Of a stretch of DNA of 64,000 nucleotides, positions 43,133 through 52,009 are shown in pieces (positions within the stretch are counted from its first letter, which is position 1; each line of letters opens with the position of its first letter). The notes beneath the pieces are model-generated. The model was not told the DNA's origin. It did no database searches and saw nothing but the letters and a program-made list of their open reading frames with translations. Made by a program: the position numbers and the translations under genes. The stretch covers positions 62,001 to 126,000 of the forward strand of contig NZ_JBHUDI010000008.1 of assembly GCF_042678045.1 (NCBI RefSeq), given 5' to 3'. The DNA comes from Natrinema amylolyticus_A. Lineage in GTDB: Archaea; Halobacteriota; Halobacteria; Halobacteriales; Natrialbaceae.

Positions 43133-43948
43133 GTGTCCACTCCGTGGCCGCCGGACGAAATGGCCACACGCTACCCCCCACTAATGTACTACTTTGGCGT
43201 GTATCATTGGCGGCGTCGACTGCGCCGGCTAATGATCGGCTTCACGATCGGGTTTGGAGCGATATTGATTGGTCGGCAGACGACCTCAAGGTGGCTGCAC
43301 CACGTCGCCGTCGCGGCAGGGCTCACGACAGCCGCTATTACCACGTACCAAAGTCGGACTCTCTTCTCGCCACCGCCCTGGGTCATTCGCGAGAAGAAGT
43401 ACGCGGCACTGGCGACACGACTCCCGCTCGCGGACGCGACCACAGTGCTCGATGTCGGTTGCGGAACAGGGCGGTCACTGGTCGGCATCGCACCGTTCGT
43501 CCCGGAAACCTGTTCGGTTATCGGCCTCGACGTGTTCGATGACCGCGTCATTCTCGGGAACAGTCCAGCCCTCGCCATCCGCAACGGCCGCGCCGCCGGT
43601 CTCGATGTAACTGCCGTCGCCGGTGACGCGACACGACTGCCCATTGCGAGCGATACCCAGGACGTGGTAACCGCCTGCCGGGTGCTCCACGACCTGCCCG
43701 CCACAGACCAGCCGAAAGCGCTCGAGGAACTGCACCGCGTCTGTGCACCCGACGGGACACTCGGAGTCCTCGAGCTCCCACTGACACCGGCGGCGACCAG
43801 TGCCGATCCGGAATCATACTGGCGACAACAGCTCACCGATGCCGGCTTCGCAGTTAAGGTGTGTCACCAGGTCGATAGCCCTCATCGAACGGACCCGTAC
43901 CACGTGTTCATCGCAACACCATCAGCGAAAGCAGAGTGCGGGGCTTAA
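43133..43948 (+). CDS. SAM-dependent methyltransferase with N-terminal membrane segment
   Basis: 271 aa. The N-terminal about 80 residues hold one or two hydrophobic helices (LMIGFTIGFGAILIG, HHVAVAAGLTTAAI). The class I methyltransferase begins VLDVGCGTGRSLVGIAPFVP, with acidic DVFDD and the motif TACRVLHDL. It probably modifies a membrane or lipid-derived substrate. GTG start; an ATG 9 codons on is possible. Confidence 0.8.
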   Translation: MSTPWPPDEMATRYPPLMYYFGVYHWRRRLRRLMIGFTIGFGAILIGRQTTSRWLHHVAVAAGLTTAAITTYQSRTLFSPPPWVIREKKYAALATRLPLADATTVLDVGCGTGRSLVGIAPFVPETCSVIGLDVFDDRVILGNSPALAIRNGRAAGLDVTAVAGDATRLPIASDTQDVVTACRVLHDLPATDQPKALEELHRVCAPDGTLGVLELPLTPAATSADPESYWRQQLTDAGFAVKVCHQVDSPHRTDPYHVFIATPSAKAECGA

Positions 43949-44304
43949 TCTCAACGTCAGTTCAAGGAGAGTCCTTGAGTTAAAGTGACTCCCGAGTAAG
44001 CGCGAACAATACACACCTACGCATGCAACTCTGAACGCGGTCTTCGATCCATTCAAGCACAGCGAAGAGGACATTTAGCTGATGCTCAGACTTGAATGGA
44101 GAAGACACCACCACTGAGGATGCGTCTGGCGGGGGATGGAAATGTTCTCGAGGCACCTCTGGCTTTGGATGGCGATCCCAGCGACACTGCAGGCCTAGAT
44201 TATTCGGCGTGACAATCCTTGATTTCGGACGGTTGAGTTGTTTTAGTAGTCAGTTCGGGATAGGCAGTACTCGGGGCTCGTGCGGTTCGCTTGACCGGAG
44301 ACGA
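43949..44304. other. 356-bp stretch without a supported gene
   Basis: Nothing convincing. A 38-aa frame starting MEKTPPLRMRLAGDGNVLEA near 44097 is the best candidate, but it lacks operon context or a recognised motif. Confidence 0.4.
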
Positions 44305-44820
44305 TCAACCATGAGTCTCGAGCCAGAACGCAGGCGGGCTCTTCAACGGCGTCATCGGTGGGCGCTCCGGCTCGAAATGCGTGACCAGACGCGTCTTCGT
44401 CTCACCATCCGTCCGATGAGTGAGTTCGAACACGTACCCGTCGGCCAGGACGTCTCGCACCTCGTCCGCTGACTCGACTCTACTGTCTGGAACCAGATCG
44501 TTTGATGACGGCACCGGGACTTCGATTTCGCCGTCTCGGACGAGTTCAACCAAGTCCAATGCGTGGTAATGATCCCACCCGTCAACGTGACTCAAGTCGA
44601 GATCACCGACGACGACATATTCAGTTTCGTCGGGCAACAGCTCAGCGAGTATTCGAAGCCTCTCTTTACGGTCCGGCCACCACTCGTAGTTCCCGAATTC
44701 GTCCCGATTACCTAACGCGTCGATATCCCCGTCACGCTGCCGAACGGACTCGACCGGTCGTCCAAGCGCATCCCCACACGCCAACCCCAGCAGAACACCG
44801 CGGGCACGAACCGAATCCAT
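44305..44820 (-). CDS. Chimera of a truncated ADP-ribosylglycohydrolase start and an unknown protein
   Basis: 171 aa. The first 24 residues (RARGVLLGLACGDALGRPVE) are the start of an ADP-ribosylglycohydrolase, which is normally about 300 aa long with catalytic Asp residues further in. From about residue 25 the sequence changes to an unrelated polar protein (YEWWPDRKERLRILAELL, EYVVVGDLDL). Deletion probably fused the two. It may be translated but is not an active glycohydrolase. Confidence 0.6.
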   Translation of the reverse strand: MDSVRARGVLLGLACGDALGRPVESVRQRDGDIDALGNRDEFGNYEWWPDRKERLRILAELLPDETEYVVVGDLDLSHVDGWDHYHALDLVELVRDGEIEVPVPSSNDLVPDSRVESADEVRDVLADGYVFELTHRTDGETKTRLVTHFEPERPPMTPLKSPPAFWLETHG

Positions 44821-44843
44821 ACCCTATCCAACAAATACGTTCA

Positions 44844-44900
44844 AGAAAAATGTATGGTCGCGGTCACTCCTTGGACTTCGTTCCCGTTCGGAGATTCTCC
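44844..44900. repeat. Direct repeat D, left copy
   Basis: AGAAAAATGTATGG, then 21 bases later a 22-bp block starting CGTTCCCGTTCGG; both blocks recur at 46534-46588. The plus strand reads as the tail of the small gene at 46.5-46.7 kb, so it is probably a fragment of that gene. Confidence 0.6.
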
Positions 44901-44928
44901 AGAACGGCATTTATGTCCGTGAATGCAG

Positions 44929-45768
44929 CTATTCGTCCCGGAGCATCTCTACGTCAAATTCCGTTTCCCACCGCGGGCGTTCTGGCCCCGGCATCTCATC
45001 AGCAAGATCTCGCAGCTCGGCCATCGTCGTCCAGGGGTAGCACTGGTTCATCGCCTCAAACCGTTTGAAGAAGCTCAGATGGACCCAGCTGTATTCGGCG
45101 GGCGGCTCATCGATGTCATTTTGACGTTCTTTGATGAGGTCAGTGAGTTCTCGCTCGGTGATCTCGATGCCTTCCTCTTGCGCTGCTGTCAGCAGTGATG
45201 CGATTTCTTCTTTCTTCGTCTCGGCGACTCGCTGCTCACTCTCAATATGATCGAAGTCAGCGTAGTACACCGCCAGAGCAGCCTGAATGACGTCTTCTCG
45301 TGTCTCTAGGCTATCGCGGGTAAGGCCAGTATAGTCGCGCGGGAACACGAATGCCTTATTCACGAAGAGTGCTCTGACAACCCCGAGTTCCGGGCTCTCA
45401 CCACCGCTTTCCTTCTCATAGACGCCAGCGATGTAATCTGCTGCCTCACCGAGGAGGTTGATCTTGACGTCGAATTCGGGGACAACCGCAGTATCCAAGT
45501 CGATCGTATCCCCGAGAACGATTGATTCAGCGTTCGTTGGCATGTTGAGGCAGTTCGCGAACTCTCGAAGGCGTCGTCCGTACGCGTCGCGGTAGCTGCC
45601 AAGTACCAGGTAGCTACTATCGGCTTGCTCGAACCGGGGGAGTTCTTCGTTCATATATCGGACGACTTCGTGGTAGTCACCCTGTGGTGGAGAGCTAATT
45701 CCTTCGAAAATACGGCTGACAGCCCGGTAGATGGCGTGTGAATTTCGTGGAACCCGTGGCCCGCTCAT
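44929..45768 (-). CDS. Putative nucleotide-processing protein (deoxyribosyltransferase/TIR/SLOG-like), divergent from an HTH
   Basis: 279 aa. YLVLGSYRDAYGRRLREFA (strand-loop-helix), SIVLGDTID, and INLLGEAADYIAGVYEKESG, GESPELGVVRALFVNKAFVF have the Ndt/TIR/SLOG look: a strand, a G-x-x-x-E-x-G active-site helix and a strand. The C-terminal about 130 residues are helical and unassigned. Such folds hydrolyse or remodel nucleotides, often in defence. The identification is by pattern only. It is divergent from a winged-helix regulator across a large palindrome. Confidence 0.5.
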   Translation of the reverse strand: MSGPRVPRNSHAIYRAVSRIFEGISSPPQGDYHEVVRYMNEELPRFEQADSSYLVLGSYRDAYGRRLREFANCLNMPTNAESIVLGDTIDLDTAVVPEFDVKINLLGEAADYIAGVYEKESGGESPELGVVRALFVNKAFVFPRDYTGLTRDSLETREDVIQAALAVYYADFDHIESEQRVAETKKEEIASLLTAAQEEGIEITERELTDLIKERQNDIDEPPAEYSWVHLSFFKRFEAMNQCYPWTTMAELRDLADEMPGPERPRWETEFDVEMLRDE

Positions 45769-45810
45769 GTTTCTGACTACAGAAGTGTTTGGCTTAAATG
45801 TTCATATACG

Positions 45811-45838
45811 GGTTGGGATAATAGCTATTATTCCAACC
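45811..45838. promoter_or_regulatory. 28-bp palindrome between the divergent pair
   Basis: Arms GGTTGG...CCAACC around a central ATAATAGCTATTAT. It is self-complementary except at one mismatched base pair. It lies 46 bases from the HTH start and 43 from the partner, so it can control both. Core AATAGCTATT resembles the znuA operator core. Confidence 0.6.
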
Positions 45839-45883
45839 TGCCTATCCCGAACAGTTACATGAGTGGGGACGGAACAGACACGT

Positions 45884-46522
45884 ATGAGCAATAGTGCAGG
45901 GAGCCCACGAAATCCGGTCGACAGCGAAGCAGACCCATTCGGGGGTGACGACATTCTGCCGATCGAGAAACAGCGGCGGGCACACCGATTCCTCACGCAA
46001 GAAACCCGCTACCACATCATTCAAGCCGTGCTTGGACATCCAAGGTACCTGGCGACACTCGACGAACTCGAATACCTAGTGCCCAAGAATCGCTCCACCA
46101 TCCGGGAGCACCTTGACCGGCTTGCAGAGAGGCAGGTGATGGCGAAGTACAAATACCGTGGCGATGAGGCCGAACAGAATGATCCACGGGAATTCTGGGG
46201 ATTCACCAGCTACGGGATCACCCTCTTAGATGAGTACAGTTACCTCCGGTATGTCCCGGTTCTGCGCGCCTTACAGGAAAATCTCTATCTCACCAAGAAA
46301 ATCAAACGGCATCAGGATGCGCCGCGACCAGACCTGCCAGAAGACGTTAGTGAAGCCCTCAAAATTCCAGAAATAGACGACGAAACAGAGGAGATTATCG
46401 ATGACGCGCTCGCTGCCCGAGAACACGGTGGCGGCCGACTCTTTGATGCTCCCCCTATTGAGCCAGATGAAGACGTTGAGACCGAAGACGGTGCAGACCG
46501 CCCTCTCGACGAACTCTTCTAG
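45884..46522 (+). CDS. Winged-helix DNA-binding protein, ArsR-like/DUF7342-type
   Basis: 212 aa. RFLTQETRYHIIQAVLGHPRYL, LDELEYLVPKNRSTIREHLDRL and GFTSYGITLLDEYSYL form a winged helix; the rest is coiled/helical with acidic tail. It probably regulates its divergent neighbour through the 28-bp palindrome. Start MSNSAGS preferred; a GTG 7 codons upstream also exists. Its stop overlaps a convergent small gene. Confidence 0.75.
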   Translation: MSNSAGSPRNPVDSEADPFGGDDILPIEKQRRAHRFLTQETRYHIIQAVLGHPRYLATLDELEYLVPKNRSTIREHLDRLAERQVMAKYKYRGDEAEQNDPREFWGFTSYGITLLDEYSYLRYVPVLRALQENLYLTKKIKRHQDAPRPDLPEDVSEALKIPEIDDETEEIIDDALAAREHGGGRLFDAPPIEPDEDVETEDGADRPLDELF

Positions 46523-46695
46523 CCCTCTGTCGGAGAAAAATGTATGGGAAGTAACTCATCAGGCATCGTTCCCGTTCGGAGATTCTCCCGATACTCGCTC
46601 CACGCCTGATACATCTCCACTCGCTCATCTTCCGTCATTGTCTCGTGTTCCGTGTCGTCGTAGAACGGGAGTTCGTCTTTCTCCGGCATGTCCAT
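46519..46695 (-). CDS. 58-aa acidic small protein, convergent with the HTH gene
   Basis: MDMPEKDELPFYDDTEHETM, then TEDERVEMYQAWSEYRENLR and ending PIHFSPTEG. Strongly acidic, helical in the middle. Its stop codon overlaps the stop of the HTH gene. The last third is partly duplicated at 44844-44900. Unknown function; could be an antitoxin-like or accessory protein. Confidence 0.55.
   Translation of the reverse strand: MDMPEKDELPFYDDTEHETMTEDERVEMYQAWSEYRENLRTGTMPDELLPIHFSPTEG
46534..46588. repeat. Direct repeat D, right copy
   Basis: Same 14-bp and 22-bp blocks as at 44844-44900, spaced by 19 rather than 21 bases. It falls inside the small convergent gene. Confidence 0.6.
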
Positions 46696-46740
46696 CAGAC
46701 GGCCAGGCGGGTAGAGCTCCTCATAATCTGTAGTAGGGAA

Positions 46741-47016
46741 TCAAAATTCGATGTATTGTTCCTCCCATCCACGCCGTTCCTGGATCTGCTCACGCCCGGC
46801 GTCCGTAATCGCGTAATAGTTTGTCCGGCGGTCTAACTGCCCTTTTTCGACCAGTTCCTTGTTAACAAGCGTATCCAGATTCGGATACAGCCGGCCATGA
46901 TTGATCTCGGAGCTGTAGTACTGCTCGACTTCCTCCTTTACATCTTGGCCGGATGGCTGGTCGGCTCCTGCGATCACGTACAAGAGATCGCGTTGAAAGC
47001 CAGTCAAATCGTGCAT
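46741..47016 (-). CDS. PadR-family winged-helix regulator, second copy
   Basis: 91 aa: LTGFQRDLLYVIAGADQPSG, EINHGRLYPNLDTLV, and DRRTNYYAITDAGREQI. It differs from the 23.6 kb copy at about one residue in five. The ATG at MHDLTG is preferred; an upstream in-frame start would add 19 residues. In the same orientation as, and just upstream of, the small acidic gene. Confidence 0.85.
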   Translation of the reverse strand: MHDLTGFQRDLLYVIAGADQPSGQDVKEEVEQYYSSEINHGRLYPNLDTLVNKELVEKGQLDRRTNYYAITDAGREQIQERRGWEEQYIEF

Positions 47017-47204
47017 ACACTGTTCACGATAAACAGCGTATTTGTTACCCTGCTTGTATATGCAACTCATCAATCTTATAGCCAGCTAAACACATCCTAA
47101 ACGTAGCTCTCATCCCTGTCTCAATTCCCGGTTTCCACAAATTCACACATTCATGTCTTTTTCCAGATAGGAAGGCCTATACTGAGGTGTTCGAATTACG
47201 GAGT

Positions 47205-47531
47205 ATGACACGCACCAACGGCAAAACCGCATCCAGCGAGTCAAACACGGAGCAACTGCCGAACCGAATTACTGTTGTCGGACGCGGCGTCCCGTCGAAC
47301 TTCGAGTTCTCCGTTGCCGGTGACATCGAAATGATGAGCGAAGATCCTGTAGAAGAGGCGACCGTCGTTACGAAGAACGCTGTCGAGGGTTCGATCGAGG
47401 TCGGTGTTCAACGCTTCCGATTCTCCGGCGAGTTAGCAAACATCCACGTTGCCGATTGGAACGGCATGGAAGGTGGAGAATCCCCGAGCACACCAACCAT
47501 TCACGTCGATTACGGCGTCTCTGACCGGTAG
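47205..47531 (+). CDS. 108-aa hypothetical protein
   Basis: MTRTNGKTASSESNTEQLPN is disordered; then RITVVGRGVPSNFEFSVAGD, SIEVGVQRFRFSGELANIHV and a short tail form a beta-rich fold. Typical of haloarchaeal accessory genes. No family recognised. Confidence 0.55.
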   Translation: MTRTNGKTASSESNTEQLPNRITVVGRGVPSNFEFSVAGDIEMMSEDPVEEATVVTKNAVEGSIEVGVQRFRFSGELANIHVADWNGMEGGESPSTPTIHVDYGVSDR

Positions 47532-47658
47532 CACCCCGTCTATTGGCCAGTGTTAGGTCGCCTCCGATTGCTGTTATGCTGTTCAAGTACTCACAGAGCA
47601 GGTATCAGAACAATTCTACGGCTCCCTTAGAGTGGTTGTGAAGCAACACTTGACGACG

Positions 47659-48174
47659 TTACCGGTAGGCTTCGACCGAGTCGTCAAACGCGTCGCCGAG
47701 TGTCTGTACGAGGTCGGAATTGTCAACGACGAACTCAACGAACGCGTCGTTTAGCGCTGCGGTATACGCTTCGAAGAACCCGTCGTGCTCGTCAACTCGG
47801 ATCGGGTACGTTCCTCTAATCATGGTTCGTTTCTCTCCTGTCGTCGCGGCGTTCGTTGATTCAAGGCAGTCTTCGATGCTGCGTACCCGCTTGTCGAATT
47901 CTTCGTTGTAAATGTCTCTGAACGCCGTAGGGTTCGAACCCATACACCGGAAGTTGAACCGCAGTTCCCGGTCCTGGACTGCCGTGTCTCTGTTGCTGTT
48001 GTCCCCCATTCGATGGTAGAACCCGATTCTGAGGTCGTTCCTGTTACTTGCTCGTTGTACCAGTACTTCGTCTTCCTGTTCTCGCCGCCGCCATCCATAC
48101 TTGAAGACGTGCTGCCAGTCACCACCGTTGTCGTAGAAAATCCAGCGCTCGTCCTCGTTCGCACCTCGATCCAC
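47659..48174 (-). CDS. 171-aa hypothetical protein, possibly 5'-truncated
   Basis: GTG start gives MDRGANEDERWIFYDNGGDW. Mixed alpha/beta, with DLRIGFYHRMGDN and LRFNFRCMGSNPTAFRDIYN, then an acidic-helical C-terminus. No known family. Sequence upstream has no ribosome site or obvious start, so the N-terminus may be missing. Confidence 0.5.
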   Translation of the reverse strand: MDRGANEDERWIFYDNGGDWQHVFKYGWRRREQEDEVLVQRASNRNDLRIGFYHRMGDNSNRDTAVQDRELRFNFRCMGSNPTAFRDIYNEEFDKRVRSIEDCLESTNAATTGEKRTMIRGTYPIRVDEHDGFFEAYTAALNDAFVEFVVDNSDLVQTLGDAFDDSVEAYR

Positions 48175-48551
48175 GATACGTCAGTGTAGTCCTCGTTGTT
48201 CAGTGACCCGGGCCTGACACGGTCATGTTCGGGCAGTGGGCCAAGTGGTCCCCGGTCGCTCTCTCAGGGTGAATCAACTGTTGGACTCTCGTCGGTTACT
48301 ACTGGGGACAGTGGTCGCAAAATGTATCCTGATATATAGGTTTTACAGTTGTCCGTCTATTTCGCTGGCAGTATCGTAACCCTCATACGCTAACTGACTA
48401 ATCAACCACTACCCAATGCGTCTCTTTTTTCCATTACCTGACATCAAACGCAGACAGTCCGCACCGCGTGCTTACGCTTCGGAATCCGTCCGATTGTCAT
48501 CGCAACGGGTTACAACACTAAACCGATCAAGAGGTGGCTAACTGACAGATT
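48175..48551. other. 377-bp intergenic stretch upstream of the sulfatase gene
   Basis: No gene seen. GC-rich on the left, then AT-rich with TGATATATAGG near 48332, and a CTTTTTTCC run near 48424. The sulfatase promoter should be at the right edge. Confidence 0.45.
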
Positions 48552-49991
48552 ATGACATCTGGTAAACCAATTTCGAACGTCGTACTCATCACGGTTGACT
48601 CGCTTCGGGCGGACGCAATCAATCCGTACGACGATGGCCGACACACGCCGGTGCTGGAATCGCTTGCGGATCGTGGGACCGTATTCGATCGTGCCTTTGC
48701 GACCGGGAACTGGACCCCGTTTTCGTTCCCGTCGATGTTAGCGTCACGACCCGTATTCGCCGACGGCGGTAGAATCGGTATCGAGGACTCGCCGACGCTT
48801 GCTCGGGCGCTCTCGGAGGCCGGCATTTCTACTGGCGGGTTCAACGCCGCGAACGGATTTCTGACCTCACACTGGGGTTACGACGACGGGTTCAACGAAT
48901 TCGAATCGTTCGTCACGGATGTCGGCTCGAACGTCTACAGCCGGTACCTGGCGACACATCCGACGGTCGAGGCATGGCTACAGTTAGCGACATCACCGCT
49001 TCGGCGTGCCAAGTCGTGGCTCCAGCGAGAGACCGACGACCGGCCGTTTTTGGACACATCGCGGATGTTCGACGTTGAGCACGCCGCACGATCATTTATG
49101 CAGGAGACGGAGTCGCCGTTTTTCCTCTGGGTCCACTACATGGATGTCCACACACCATACGTTCCCGCACCTCGCTATATCCGTGAGGTGTCGTCAAACC
49201 TCGTCGGCACACACCGGATGTTGCTCGCCCACACGCGGACTGGTCTCGGCTGGGACGTCAGCGAGCGAACGCTCGAGGACCTTCGGACGCTCTATCAGGC
49301 GGCCGTTCGGCAAGTCGACGCAAGCATCGGGCGACTCCTCGAGACGCTTTCGGAGACCGGCCTCGACGACGACACAGCCGTTATCGTCGCGGGCGACCAC
49401 GGCGAGGAGTTTCAGGAACATGGCCATCTCGCGCATTACCCGAAGCTGTATGATGAACTGATTCGGGTACCATTGCTCGTCGACATCCCCGGAACGGAGA
49501 GCCGACGGGTTGAACAACAGGTTGGCCTCGACGCGCTTCCGCCGACGGTCACGGACTTACTCGATGTCCAGCCACCGGACGCGTGGACGGGAACGTCACT
49601 GCTACCGAGCGTTTGCAGCGATAAGCCGCCGGCTGACGAGCCCGTCGTCTCGGTCACCGTTCGGGACGAGGACGTGACGTCACAACCGATCCCGCGGTCG
49701 CTCGAAGACGGTGACCTCCTCGTCAGTGCCCGAACCCGGGACTGGACCTACATCGAGAACGTAGCGACTGACGACTGCGAACTCTACCACCGGCAGAACG
49801 ATCCACTCCAACAAACGAATCTCGCGACCGACCCGAGGCCCGACCAACAGGACGTGATCGAAGAACTCGTACCAATCGTTACCGAGCACGCCAATATGCT
49901 CCAGAAAGCGGATACGACGGCAGATGAAGACGATGATAACGGACCCGACGACAATCTTGAAGCCCGACTGCAGGCACTTGGCTACAGATGA
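48552..49991 (+). CDS. Sulfatase/alkaline-phosphatase-superfamily enzyme
   Basis: 479 aa. VVLITVDSLRADAINPYDD (metal Asp), WTPFSFPSMLASRP (nucleophile region; the S/C-x-P-x-R sulfatase motif is altered), WVHYMDVHTPY, and VIVAGDHGEEFQEHGHLAHY (metal site). Members hydrolyse or transfer sulfate or phosphoethanolamine on glycans. No transmembrane segment or leader, so cytoplasmic or peripheral. Overlaps gtrA by 4 bases. Confidence 0.85.
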   Translation: MTSGKPISNVVLITVDSLRADAINPYDDGRHTPVLESLADRGTVFDRAFATGNWTPFSFPSMLASRPVFADGGRIGIEDSPTLARALSEAGISTGGFNAANGFLTSHWGYDDGFNEFESFVTDVGSNVYSRYLATHPTVEAWLQLATSPLRRAKSWLQRETDDRPFLDTSRMFDVEHAARSFMQETESPFFLWVHYMDVHTPYVPAPRYIREVSSNLVGTHRMLLAHTRTGLGWDVSERTLEDLRTLYQAAVRQVDASIGRLLETLSETGLDDDTAVIVAGDHGEEFQEHGHLAHYPKLYDELIRVPLLVDIPGTESRRVEQQVGLDALPPTVTDLLDVQPPDAWTGTSLLPSVCSDKPPADEPVVSVTVRDEDVTSQPIPRSLEDGDLLVSARTRDWTYIENVATDDCELYHRQNDPLQQTNLATDPRPDQQDVIEELVPIVTEHANMLQKADTTADEDDDNGPDDNLEARLQALGYR

Positions 49992-50410
49992 TCCAGCGGT
50001 TCCTCCGCAATCTCATTAGCAGTCCGATCGCACCGCAGCTGCGACGGTTCGTTGCTGTCGGAATCATCGCCGCTGGGGTACAGATGATGTTGCTCTGGGT
50101 GTTCGTCGACAAAATCGGTCTGTATTACCTGATTGGTGGACTGATCGCTATCGAGATCACCATCGTTCTCTCGTACGTCCTCAACAACCTCTGGACCTTC
50201 CGAGCGAGCCGGAACACCGGCACCAGAGAATATTTCGTTGGCCTCCTCAAGACGAACGTCGTCCGCGGGACAGCGATCCCGATCCAGCTCGCGATTCTCT
50301 TGCTGCTCGTCGAGTTGGGTAGCATCCCATATCTTCTGGGCAATGCAGTGGCAATCGCACTCAGCGGGATCTATCGGTACGTACTCGACGCACGGTGGAC
50401 GTGGGGGTGA
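49988..50410 (+). CDS. GtrA-family membrane protein
   Basis: 140 aa with four transmembrane helices: FVAVGIIAAGVQMMLLWVFV, YLIGGLIAIEITIVLSYVLN, VVRGTAIPIQLAILLLL and IPYLLGNAVAIALSGIYRYV. NNLWTF and ARWTW are GtrA landmarks. It flips or transports polyprenyl-linked sugars for surface glycans. Overlapping with the sulfatase gene suggests a shared role in glycan decoration. GCCGGC...GCCGGC just downstream may be a terminator stem. Confidence 0.85.
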   Translation: MIQRFLRNLISSPIAPQLRRFVAVGIIAAGVQMMLLWVFVDKIGLYYLIGGLIAIEITIVLSYVLNNLWTFRASRNTGTREYFVGLLKTNVVRGTAIPIQLAILLLLVELGSIPYLLGNAVAIALSGIYRYVLDARWTWG

Positions 50411-50805
50411 GCCGGCTCGAACGGACGCCGGCCATCGACGGGTCCCGTGGGCTATTGGCCTCAACTGAGTGCAAGGAATACGCATAGCGTCGCGAACTTG
50501 AGTCAGAACGATCAGCAGCGGCCGATTCTGAATGTGTTGAAATCGAAGGGGGTTGATAACGATGTCGACGAATATACTCATTGTCACGTTCATACCCGCG
50601 CGACATGGGCAGATCCAATCATTTATTCATCTCTGTCTCTCCCCTCTTGGCGGCCATCACCCAGCCCGCCCAAGTGATTTGAGATCCTTCCGGGGACCGT
50701 CCTACTGAGAGGTGTCTATCCAATCCCGAGGGTGTCGACGGCCTCGAGTGGAATGCCGCCGTCATGCTCGAGGAGACCAGCAGCTATGTAACACGCTATA
50801 CATCA
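50411..50805. other. 395-bp stretch without a gene
   Basis: Between gtrA and the transposase relic. A GCCGGC stem follows the stop. The rest shows no coding or repeat pattern that I recognise. Confidence 0.45.
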
Positions 50806-51049
50806 GCTCCTTGCCTCGAATGCGACCGAACAGGCTGTCGACGACTGCACGTCCATCTATGATCTCGAGGACGAGCCCGCAACCCGATTGACCGATCGGT
50901 ACTCTCAGCGGTCAGTGACTGAAACCGTGAACTCCGCAATCAAGCGCTCGCTCGGCTACGCCATGCGAGCGCGTACCTGGTATCGAGAGTTCCGTGAAAT
51001 CACCCTGATGTGTGTTGTCTATAACATCGAACGGACCATCAAACAGTGA
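50806..51049 (+). pseudogene. C-terminal relic of an IS5-type transposase
   Basis: Reads TDRYSQRSVTETVNSAIKRS, then LGYAMRARTWYREFREITLM, VVYNIERTIKQ and a stop. This is the Glu-containing C-terminal helix of an IS5/ISH-type transposase, parallel to NMNETVNAAIKQKFGAFVRS in the intact gene near 54.5 kb. The N-terminal catalytic half is missing. Confidence 0.6.
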
Positions 51050-52009
51050 AATCCACCGCCGTATGGCGATTCAACACAGCCCAGTAGTCACACCCGCTCG
51101 CTGTTGAGGTGTATGCGCTCGCGGATCCTGGACGACCTCATTGACCGACTGCCTCGAGGCCAACCGGAGCGTCGTCTAACGGAATGGCTCTTGATCTTAC
51201 AGACCTCTATCAGCCTGTTGATCGGCAACTGTGCCGGGTCGATCGCCTCAATTACCGATCACTCGACGCTATCGTCGAGGACTACCACCTTGCCTTCGGT
51301 CAGTTCGTCGCCGGTTTCCTCGAGAACGTCTTCAGTCTGGCGGTCGATCTCGTAGTCGGCGAGACCGGGATCGATGTTGGTCAATCGCTGGTCGGTCCGG
51401 GTCCACTCGAATGTGGTCCCACTGCTCGACTCCGAGATTCCAAAGGCGAAGTTCCCGATCTAAGCGACCTCGAGGAGGTCAGTCTACTGAATTACACGGC
51501 GAATCCCGAGTTGACCGTCTGGATCAACCGCTACCTGACTGCGGAAGGTCCAAGCAGAGAGTTCATCATTTTTCCTCCCATGACCTCGAAGGGCGTTCTA
51601 CTATAAGGTCTCACACGACACCATTGGGAGCGTCCTACGGCAGGCGATAGTCGCTTTATATTCACCCCTCCTTTCATAAATTCATATGTTGAGATAGATG
51701 GTGATATTATTGAGACCTCTGCGAAACGACTCTTGCCTTGGGTCTGATTTCGTGACGGACTCCCAATTGTGAAGAACGTATCAACCAAATCGCCCTGTAC
51801 AGGGGATTTACTTATCAGTGCAGGCGGTTCACTCACCGCGAGCGACCGAGCGTCAGCAAGGGAGTCTGGACTGAATCGTTTAGTACAGAAGGAACACAGG
51901 TCAAATAGGTGTAAATTGAACGAATAGACACAATAGTTTGGAGAGTATTATTATAACTTATCCGTCTACTACGGTAGTTCTTTTACTACGAAACGCTTAT
52001 TATCTACCG
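51050..52009. other. 960-bp gene-fragment zone upstream of the phosphate permease
   Basis: Holds the 51259-51459 gene fragment and short decayed frames (for example MRSRILDDLIDRLPRGQPER on the plus strand at 51113). Nothing intact. AT content rises toward the permease; TATA-like elements for it are near 51945-51995. Confidence 0.5.
51259..51459 (-). pseudogene. Fragment of an unrecognised gene
   Basis: A 66-codon frame on the minus strand without a start: NFAFGISESSSGTTFEWTRT, DQRLTNIDPGLADYEIDRQT, then EDVLEETGDELTEGKVVVLD and a stop. Its codon use is haloarchaeal (CTCGAGGAA-type), yet a TAG stop lies just upstream, so only a C-terminal piece remains. Not identified. Confidence 0.45.

Noticed and set aside
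51184..51606. 140-codon plus-strand frame
   Set aside because: Mostly antisense to the gene fragment at 51259-51459, and no family was recognised.
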